The notes beneath the pieces were generated by a model that saw only the letters and a program-made list of their open reading frames with translations, had not been told where the DNA came from and searched no databases. Position numbers and translations under genes: made by a program. From an uncultured Piscinibacter sp. (GTDB lineage Bacteria > Pseudomonadota > Gammaproteobacteria > Burkholderiales > Burkholderiaceae_C), in assembly GCF_937952055.1 (NCBI RefSeq), contig NZ_CALFYO010000030.1:1-20971 (forward strand): 20,971 nucleotides of DNA, in the 5' to 3' direction. Shown piece by piece: positions 15,995 to 20,971 of the stretch (the first letter of the stretch is position 1; every line of letters starts with the position of its first letter).

Positions 15995-16347
15995 GGCTTG
16001 TCCTCCTCGTCGCGGGATTTTGCCTTGCGGGCGGCGAACTCCTCGAGTCCCGACAGGCCTTCGCGACGCCGCAGTTCGGCCAACACGTCGGCCGGCGCGA
16101 GGCCATGCAGGCTCAGTGCCAGCATGGAATGGAACCACAGGTCGGCGACCTCGTAGACGATCTTCTCGCGCACGCCGTCCTTGCAGGCCATCACCGTCTC
16201 GGTGGCTTCCTCGCCGATCTTCTTCAGAATCGCGTCGGGCCCCTTGGCGAACAGCCGCGCCACGTAACTCTTGTCGGGATCGCCGCCCTTGCGGGCCTCG
16301 ATCACGGCCGCGAGACGGGCCAGCGTGTCGTCGCTCGTCATGCTCAT
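15991..16347 (-). CDS. hisE: Phosphoribosyl-ATP pyrophosphatase HisE
   Basis: 118 residues. HisE removes pyrophosphate from phosphoribosyl-ATP, the second step of histidine synthesis. The MazG-like all-helical fold is recognised by SYVARLFAKGPDAILKKIGEE, ATETVMACKDG and YEVADLWFHSMLAL, which carry the acidic metal ligands (Glu-Glu and Glu-x-x-Asp). The ATG at 16345-16347 overlaps the hisI stop as ATGA, which decides the start over the ATG two codons later. It is the middle of a hisI-hisE-DUF4870 chain with ATGA overlaps on both sides. Confidence 0.96.
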   Translation of the reverse strand: MSMTSDDTLARLAAVIEARKGGDPDKSYVARLFAKGPDAILKKIGEEATETVMACKDGVREKIVYEVADLWFHSMLALSLHGLAPADVLAELRRREGLSGLEEFAARKAKSRDEEDKP

Positions 16348-16733
16348 TTGTAGATGCGCTCCGGATCCTTCAATACCGGCTCGACCGCGGTCCAACGTCC
16401 GCCATCGAGTCGCTGGTAGAAGCAGGAGTGGCGCCCGGTGTGGCACGCAATGCCGGGCTCATGGCCGAGCTGAGTGACCTTGAGCAGCACCACGTCGTTG
16501 TCGCAGTCCAGGCGCAGTTCGTGCACCTTCTGGATGTGACCGGACTCCTCGCCCTTGTGCCACAGCCTCGCGCGCGAGCGGCTCCAGTAGACCGCCTCGC
16601 CGCGTTCGGCGGTCAGGCTCAACGCTTCGCGGTTCATGAACGCGAACATCAGCACGTCGTTCGTGCCGACCTCCTGCGCGATCACGGGCACGAGGCCCTG
16701 CGCATCCCACTTCACCTCGTCGAGCCAGTCCAT
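16344..16733 (-). CDS. hisI: Phosphoribosyl-AMP cyclohydrolase HisI
   Basis: 129 residues. HisI opens the adenine ring of phosphoribosyl-AMP, the third step of histidine synthesis. Typical stretches are MFAFMNREALSLT, YWSRSRARLWHKGEESGH, the metal-binding DCDNDVVLL, and the zinc-site CHTGRHSCFY. HisI and HisE are separate proteins here, unlike the HisIE fusion of enterobacteria. The gene usually follows hisF in Burkholderiales; here a Nudix gene lies 21 bases upstream instead, so the rest of the histidine operon is not adjacent on this side. Confidence 0.97.
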   Translation of the reverse strand: MDWLDEVKWDAQGLVPVIAQEVGTNDVLMFAFMNREALSLTAERGEAVYWSRSRARLWHKGEESGHIQKVHELRLDCDNDVVLLKVTQLGHEPGIACHTGRHSCFYQRLDGGRWTAVEPVLKDPERIYK

Positions 16734-16754
16734 GCCCGGCAGTGTAGCCAGCGC

Positions 16755-17183
16755 TCAGGCGCCACGGTGCGTCGGGCCGGCGAAGCCTCGCTCCTGCGCA
16801 AACCAGCGCAGCACGGGAAGCGTGCCGGGCAGCACCGGCGTCACGTCCACCGGCAGTGTCTGCCAGGCCATCGCCTGGCGCTCGCGCATCTCGAACTCGC
16901 CCGTCCAGTCGAACACCTTGCAGAAGTGCAGACGCACGCGGGCATGCGGATAGTCCATCAGCTCGACTTTCCACGGGTGGGCCACACCGATGGTGATGCC
17001 GATCTCCTCGTGCAGCTCGCGACGAAGCGCCTGTTCCACCGTCTCGCCGGCCTCCAGCTTGCCGCCGGGAAACTCCCAGTAACCGGCGTAGACCTTGCCT
17101 TCGGGCCGAGAGGTCAGCAGGAAGCGGTCTTCGGCGTCGATCAACACACCGACGGCAACGTCCACCGGCGTGCGCTCATTCAC
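16755..17183 (-). CDS. Nudix hydrolase (MutT-like, possible 8-oxo-dGTP diphosphatase)
   Basis: 142 residues from a GTG start. The Nudix box is complete: Gly41-x5-Glu47-x7-Arg55-Glu56-Leu-His-Glu59-Glu60-Ile-Gly62-Ile. The preceding GYWEFPGGKLEAGE is characteristic of MutT-type enzymes that cleanse oxidised nucleotides from the pool. The GTG at 17181-17183 is chosen because the family N-terminus (VDVAVGVLI) begins close by and the GTG overlaps the DUF815 stop by 8 bases, implying coupling. Longer in-frame starts would run deep inside the DUF815 gene. Substrate is inferred from similarity only. Confidence 0.9.
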   Translation of the reverse strand: MNERTPVDVAVGVLIDAEDRFLLTSRPEGKVYAGYWEFPGGKLEAGETVEQALRRELHEEIGITIGVAHPWKVELMDYPHARVRLHFCKVFDWTGEFEMRERQAMAWQTLPVDVTPVLPGTLPVLRWFAQERGFAGPTHRGA

Positions 17184-18045
17184 CGTGGTGCCGCCCGGCG
17201 TAATCCTTGGCGAACTGGAACGCCACGCGGCCCGAGCGCGAGCCGCGCTCCAGCGCCCACACCAGGCTCTCCTGCCGCGCTGCGGCAATCGCGGCGTCCG
17301 GCACCCCGGCACCACGCAGCCACTGCGCGACGATCGCAAGGTACTCGTCCTGGCTGAACGGGTAGAAGCTGATCCACAGGCCGAAGCGCTCGGACAAGGA
17401 GATCTTCTCTTCCACCACCTCGCCGGGATGCACCTCGCCGTCCTCGGTGTGCTGGTAGCTGAGGTTCTCCTTCATGTACTCGGGCAGCAGGTGGCGGCGG
17501 TTGCTCGTCGCGTAGATGACCACGTTGTCCGAGGCCTGCGCCACCGAGCCGTCGAGGATGGATTTGAGCGCCTTGTAGCCGGCCTCGCCTTCGTCGAAGC
17601 TGAGGTCGTCGCAGAAGACGACGAAGCGCTCCGGCCGCGCAGCGACCAGATCGACGATGTCCGGCAGATCGACGAGGTCGGCCTTGTCGACCTCGATCAG
17701 GCGCAGGCCCTGCGGTGCGAACTCGTTGAGCACCGCCTTGATCAACGAGCTCTTGCCGGTTCCGCGCGCCCCGGTGAGCAAGACGTTGTTGGCACCGTGC
17801 CCGGCGACGAACTGCGCCGTGTTGCGCACCAGGCGCTCCTTCTGCGGCTCGACCTCGACCAGCGCGTCGAGGCGGATCGTCGCCACGTGGCGAACCGGTT
17901 CGAGCACGCCGGAGGCGCCGCGCCGACGGTAGCGAAAGGCGATGGACGCCGCCCAGTCGGGCGCCGCCGGCGGATGCGGCAGCACGGCTTCGAGACGCTG
18001 CAACAGCGACTCGGCGCGGGCGAGAACGGATTCGAGGTCGGCCAT
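17176..18045 (-). CDS. DUF815-family AAA ATPase
   Basis: 289 residues. A helical N-terminal region is followed by an AAA-type domain with Walker A GARGTGKSS (about 92-100) and Walker B-like FVVFCDDLSFDEGE. A sensor-1-like YATSNRRHLLPEY follows, then SLSERFGLWISFYPF, a stretch I associate with DUF815. The family is common in proteobacteria, and the biochemical role is unknown to me. The ATG at 18043-18045 gives MADLESVLARAE. It starts 12 bases after pdeM and overlaps the Nudix start by 8 bases. Pairing of this ATPase with a MutT-like gene is, as far as I recall, common in Burkholderiales near argJ, which suggests a shared but undefined role. Confidence 0.88.
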   Translation of the reverse strand: MADLESVLARAESLLQRLEAVLPHPPAAPDWAASIAFRYRRRGASGVLEPVRHVATIRLDALVEVEPQKERLVRNTAQFVAGHGANNVLLTGARGTGKSSLIKAVLNEFAPQGLRLIEVDKADLVDLPDIVDLVAARPERFVVFCDDLSFDEGEAGYKALKSILDGSVAQASDNVVIYATSNRRHLLPEYMKENLSYQHTEDGEVHPGEVVEEKISLSERFGLWISFYPFSQDEYLAIVAQWLRGAGVPDAAIAAARQESLVWALERGSRSGRVAFQFAKDYAGRHHGE

Positions 18046-18057
18046 GGGCCCGAGAGT

Positions 18058-18708
18058 TTACGTGGGCAATTCGCGCACCGCCTCGCCCGCCACGGCGAAG
18101 ACACGGTCGCCAGGGGTGCGACGCACCGGATGCATGCCGGTGAAGCTGCCGAAGGCCGGCAGCACCGTCACGCGCTCGCCGACATGGAAGCACGGCAGGC
18201 GCAGCCGCTCGCGCGCGCGGCCCTGGATCGACACGCAAGGGTGCAGGTGACCGGCGACCACATGGGCGCCGTCGACGGGCGCGGGGTGATGGCACAGCGC
18301 GAGGCGGCCTTGCCTCATCGGTTCGTCGACGACCTGCAGGCCCAGTTCGGCCGGAGGGTCGCCAGCGCGCTCGTCGTGGTTGCCGCGCACGAGCACGAGT
18401 TCGATCGACGCCTGCTCGCTTCGCCAGCGCGCCAGCGCATCGAGCGTCGCGCAGGCGTGCGCGCGCGCCGAATGCAGGAAGTCTCCGAGGAACACCACCC
18501 GCTTCGCGCCGTGGCCGCGGATCAGGTCGCCCAGCACCGAGAGCGTCTCGCTGGTCGTGCCGCGCGGGACCGGCACGCCGAGCGCGCGAAAGCTCGTCGC
18601 CTTGCCGATGTGCGCGTCGGCGATCAACAGCGTGCGCGAGTCGCGAAGCAGCGCCGCCCTCTGCGGCAACAACACCAGCACCTGGCCGGCCACCTCGATC
18701 GTGACCAT
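18058..18708 (-). CDS. pdeM: PdeM-type metallophosphoesterase
   Basis: 216 residues with the calcineurin-like phosphoesterase motifs in order: IADAHIG (Asp31, His33), FLGDFLHS (Gly75, Asp76), VRGNHDE (Asn110, His111, Asp112), CHHP (His140, His141) and GHLHP (His154, His156). This order and size fit the ligase-associated PdeM family, a DNA-damage-associated endonuclease/phosphodiesterase. The usual partner genes (Lhr-type helicase, ATP-dependent DNA ligase, exonuclease) are not in the window. The ATG at 18706-18708 starts MVTIEVAGQVLVLL, the normal family start, 19 bases after slmA. The protein is probably cytoplasmic. Confidence 0.87.
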   Translation of the reverse strand: MVTIEVAGQVLVLLPQRAALLRDSRTLLIADAHIGKATSFRALGVPVPRGTTSETLSVLGDLIRGHGAKRVVFLGDFLHSARAHACATLDALARWRSEQASIELVLVRGNHDERAGDPPAELGLQVVDEPMRQGRLALCHHPAPVDGAHVVAGHLHPCVSIQGRARERLRLPCFHVGERVTVLPAFGSFTGMHPVRRTPGDRVFAVAGEAVRELPT

Positions 18709-18727
18709 GTGCAGGCGGCGGGCAAGC

Positions 18728-19405
18728 TCAGGCGACGAGCAGTTTGAGTGCCGCGTCGAGGTGCTCGGTCGGGCTGCGCTTGAAGCCCGAACGGGCGTAG
18801 CGCTGCAGCCGGCCCACCGCGAAGGCGGTGAGCACCGAGGCCTGCGCGTTGGCATCGACGGTCGGCGTGGCCGAGCCGGCCGCTTCGGCCGCCGTGCGCA
18901 GACTCTGGCGCAGCTGCGATTCGATGCGGTCGAAGAACTGGTTCATGCGCGTGAGCAGGCGATCGTTCTCGAACACCAGCGCGTCGCCGACCATCACGCG
19001 CGTCATGCCGGGGTTCTTCTCGCCGAAATGCAGCAACACGGTGAGCACCTTGCGCACCTGCTGGGTTGCGTCGCTCTCACGCTCGCCGATCTGGTTGACG
19101 AGCGTGAACACCGAGCTCTCGATGAACTCTATCAGGCCCTCGAACATCTGCGCCTTGCTGGCGAAGTGGCGGTACAGCGCCGCCTCGCTGACATCGAGCT
19201 TGGCGGCCAGCGCAGCGGTGGTGATGCGCTCGGCGCCCGGCTGCTCGAGCATGGCAGCCAGTGTTTGCAGGATCTGGATGCGACGCTCGCCCGGTTTGGG
19301 TCGCTTGCGCGCCGGCACGCTGGAGGACGAATCGTCGCTGGCGACCACCTCGGGCGCGTCGTTCTCGGCGGGAGTGTCTGACGCAGTAGGGGTGGTGTGG
19401 ATCAT
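18728..19405 (-). CDS. slmA: TetR-type nucleoid occlusion factor SlmA
   Basis: 225 residues. SlmA binds sites spread over the chromosome and blocks FtsZ assembly over the nucleoid. An acidic, Ser-rich N-terminal extension (about 1-35) precedes the TetR helix-turn-helix (about 60-82: ITTAALAAKLDVSEAALYRH), then the ligand-type helical domain with FIESSVFTLVNQI and LLTRMNQFFDRIESQLRQS. The ATG at 19403-19405 overlaps the upstream nucleotidase stop as ATGA. The neighbourhood argB-nucleotidase-slmA is, in my recollection, conserved in betaproteobacteria, which supports SlmA over a generic TetR repressor. Confidence 0.9.
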   Translation of the reverse strand: MIHTTPTASDTPAENDAPEVVASDDSSSSVPARKRPKPGERRIQILQTLAAMLEQPGAERITTAALAAKLDVSEAALYRHFASKAQMFEGLIEFIESSVFTLVNQIGERESDATQQVRKVLTVLLHFGEKNPGMTRVMVGDALVFENDRLLTRMNQFFDRIESQLRQSLRTAAEAAGSATPTVDANAQASVLTAFAVGRLQRYARSGFKRSPTEHLDAALKLLVA

Positions 19406-20127
19406 CGCAGGGCGCGCAGGGTCTTCAGCGAAAAGATTCTGGCATACACATACGGGGGCATGTGGCAAGGGTGAACACCAACTTTCGCCTGCCGGCGCCC
19501 GCTGTTGATTCCATCACGCAAAGTCCCCTTGAACTTGCCGTCCAGGTAGCGACGCATCCACACCGTACGCATTCCCAGCCGGTGCGCCGCCTTCTGATGG
19601 GCCAGCGTGTCCTCGACCAGAACGCAGCGCTGCGGGCGGACTTTCAGCCTGGCCATCACATGGCGGAACATGCGCGCATCCGGCTTGGGCCGGTGCTCGC
19701 CGAACATCGTCATGTCCTCGATGCTGAGGATGCCGTCGAACAGGCCGGTGAGCCCGAGCGTGTTCAGCACGCGCAGCGCATAGGCACGCGGCGCATTGGT
19801 GAGGATGAACTTGCGGCCGCGCAGGCGGCGCAGCACTGCGCGATCGTGGGCGCTGGTGCGCAGCCTGGCCTCCAGTTCCGGCAGGCGATGCGTCTGCTCG
19901 AGGAAGTGAGCCGCGCGCACGCCATGGTGACGCACCAGGCCGAGCAGCGTGGCGCCGTAGTGATGCCAGTAGTGCTGGCGCAGCGCCGAGGCCTCGTCGA
20001 AGCCCATGCGCAGGTGCTCGACGATGTACTCCGTCATCGCACGGTTGGTGGGTCCGAATGCGGCGTGGCTGGCGTCGTGCAGCGTGTTGTCGAGGTCGAA
20101 GAACCAGACCGTCTCGCGCCCGAACAT
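19402..20127 (-). CDS. HAD-family pyrimidine 5'-nucleotidase
   Basis: 241 residues. The HAD motifs are present: DLDNTLHD (nucleophile Asp11, acid Asp13), ILTNAPR (Thr110), a lysine in HRPKPD (Lys148), and VEDT (Glu172, Asp173). The helical cap between motifs I and II and the LDNTLHDAS context fit the SDT1/pyrimidine 5'-nucleotidase group, which dephosphorylates UMP, CMP or modified pyrimidine nucleotides in the cytoplasm. The C-terminal 40 residues are unusually basic and aromatic (RRYLDGKFKG, then PPYVYARIF). The ATG at 20125-20127 shares one base with the preceding stop (TGATG). Substrate assignment is by family. Confidence 0.9.
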   Translation of the reverse strand: MFGRETVWFFDLDNTLHDASHAAFGPTNRAMTEYIVEHLRMGFDEASALRQHYWHHYGATLLGLVRHHGVRAAHFLEQTHRLPELEARLRTSAHDRAVLRRLRGRKFILTNAPRAYALRVLNTLGLTGLFDGILSIEDMTMFGEHRPKPDARMFRHVMARLKVRPQRCVLVEDTLAHQKAAHRLGMRTVWMRRYLDGKFKGTLRDGINSGRRQAKVGVHPCHMPPYVYARIFSLKTLRALR

Positions 20128-20786
20128 CAGCGCAGCTCCGCGACGAAGTGGTGGCCCGGCGCCGGCGCAGTCTGGCGGATCTCATGCACGGCGGTCACAT
20201 GGTGCGCCACCGGCCGGGCGAAGCGCGGCCCGTCGAACACGAAGGTGTGGAACTCGCCGTTCTCGCCGCAGGCGTCGACGCCCTCGGGCAGGTCGTCGAC
20301 GAAGGCCGCATCGAACTCGCGGCCGCAGAATCCCCGGTCGAGGATCGCGGCGTCGACGCAAACCACGCGCGCCCGGTAGCCCAGCGCGAGCAGCTCGTCG
20401 ACAAGCGCACGGCGCGGCTCCTTCCACAGCGGCAGTTCGGCACGCATGCCGGCGGCCGCGCAGACTCTTTCTTCCCAGTCGCGGTGCGCCTGCAGGTCGA
20501 TGTCGCCGAACAGACAATGCCCCACGCCTCGGGAGGCGAAGCGACGCAAGTTCTCGATGAATACCGCCTCGTAGTTCATCCAGCCTGCCTGACCGACGAT
20601 CAGCGGAACCCCCAGCGCGTCAGCCTGGGCCTGCATCAGGTGCGGAGGGATGGCGTGCGAGCGGGATCGTTCGCCGGCCTCGTCGAACATCGCCAGCAGC
20701 GCCTCGACGCGCCAGCCTGCGGCCAGCGCGCGGTGCAGCGCGAGCATCGAGTCCTTGCCGCCGCTCCAGCTGAAGAACGCACGCAC
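20127..20786 (-). CDS. PP-loop ATPase related to diphthine-ammonia ligase
   Basis: 219 residues from a GTG start. The N-terminal PP-loop WSGGKDS (residues 7-13) is the ATP-pyrophosphatase site, and the C-terminal CGENGEFHTFV is the signature of the Dph6/MJ0570 family. In eukaryotes and archaea these enzymes amidate diphthine on elongation factor 2. Bacteria lack diphthamide, so the reaction here is unknown; an amidation or ligation through an adenylated acid is a reasonable guess. The GTG at 20784-20786 lies one base after the argB stop, and no ATG start exists upstream in frame within that spacing. The 3' end overlaps the nucleotidase start by one base. Confidence 0.88.
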   Translation of the reverse strand: MRAFFSWSGGKDSMLALHRALAAGWRVEALLAMFDEAGERSRSHAIPPHLMQAQADALGVPLIVGQAGWMNYEAVFIENLRRFASRGVGHCLFGDIDLQAHRDWEERVCAAAGMRAELPLWKEPRRALVDELLALGYRARVVCVDAAILDRGFCGREFDAAFVDDLPEGVDACGENGEFHTFVFDGPRFARPVAHHVTAVHEIRQTAPAPGHHFVAELR

Positions 20787-20787
20787 C

Positions 20788-20971
20788 TCAGTGCGAACGG
20801 ATCATCGTTCCGTAGGCTTGGTCGGTCAGCACCTCCAGCAGCATCGCATGCGGCACGCGCCCGTCGATGATGTGCACGGTGTTGACGCCGTTCTTCGCCG
20901 CGTCGAGCGCGCTGCCGATCTTCGGCAGCATGCCGCCGCTGATCGTGCCGTCGGCGAACAGCTCGTCGATC
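20788..20971 (-). CDS. argB: Acetylglutamate kinase ArgB (C-terminal end, cut by window edge)
   Basis: Only the last 60 or so codons are visible. The peptide carries ISGGMLPKIGSALDAAKNG, then VNTVHIIDGRVPHAMLLE, and ends VLTDQAYGTMIRSH. These are the C-terminal signatures of ArgB, which phosphorylates N-acetylglutamate in arginine synthesis. The stop is followed after one base by the GTG of the PP-loop ATPase, so ArgB heads the tightly packed run argB-ATPase-nucleotidase-slmA. Confidence 0.97.
   Translation of the reverse strand, partial: IDELFADGTISGGMLPKIGSALDAAKNGVNTVHIIDGRVPHAMLLEVLTDQAYGTMIRSH

Overview
The window is about 21 kb of GC-rich chromosomal DNA with the gene content and codon usage of a betaproteobacterium. 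A Burkholderiales of the Rubrivivax/Leptothrix/Methylibium type is my best guess. The basis is the gene set (PetABC followed by SspA/SspB, a Nif3-DegS-Tat neighbourhood, HisI/HisE separate and joined to a DUF4870 protein, a HIT protein and TatABC, and SlmA next to a pyrimidine 5'-nucleotidase), together with protein details such as PVWY in cytochrome b. This assignment is inference from familiarity, not a database result. Coding density is very high. The longest gene-free stretch is about 255 bases (7281-7535), and no integrase, transposase, CRISPR array, prophage or restriction system is visible.

Layout. 1-3183: secA (minus, cut by the window edge), an M23 envelope peptidase (minus), a short DciA/DUF721 helicase-loader-like gene (plus, head to head with the peptidase), and a tRNA-Thr(TGT) gene (minus). 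3227-7280: one minus-strand block carrying the cytochrome bc1 operon petA-petB-petC, then a strong hairpin terminator, then sspA-sspB. 7536-10669: two plus-strand genes, mscL and a large DUF1631 gene. 10644-12438: pdxA and a Nif3-like gene (minus). 12464-13642: a membrane-anchored DegS-like protease (plus). 13646-20971: a long minus-strand run which, in transcription order, is argB (end only), a PP-loop ATPase, a HAD nucleotidase, slmA, pdeM, a DUF815 ATPase, a Nudix hydrolase, hisI, hisE, a DUF4870 membrane protein, a HIT protein, tatA, tatB and tatC.

How the genes work together. Much of the window concerns the cell envelope and export: SecA and TatABC export proteins, the DegS-like protease and M23 peptidase act on envelope proteins and peptidoglycan, and MscL relieves turgor. 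The Rieske protein PetA is expected to be a substrate of the TatABC system encoded 7.7 kb away. SspA/SspB link starvation transcription and ClpXP proteolysis. HisI/HisE and ArgB belong to histidine and arginine synthesis. Many minus-strand neighbours overlap by 1-8 bases (ATGA, TGATG or GTG-over-TGA junctions), which implies translational coupling.

I found no convincing undescribed multi-gene system. The best loose ends are the DUF1631 protein with its degenerate PilZ-like tail, the bacterial relative of diphthamide synthetase coupled to a HAD nucleotidase, the very short DciA, a lone PdeM, and the terminator placed between petC and sspA.
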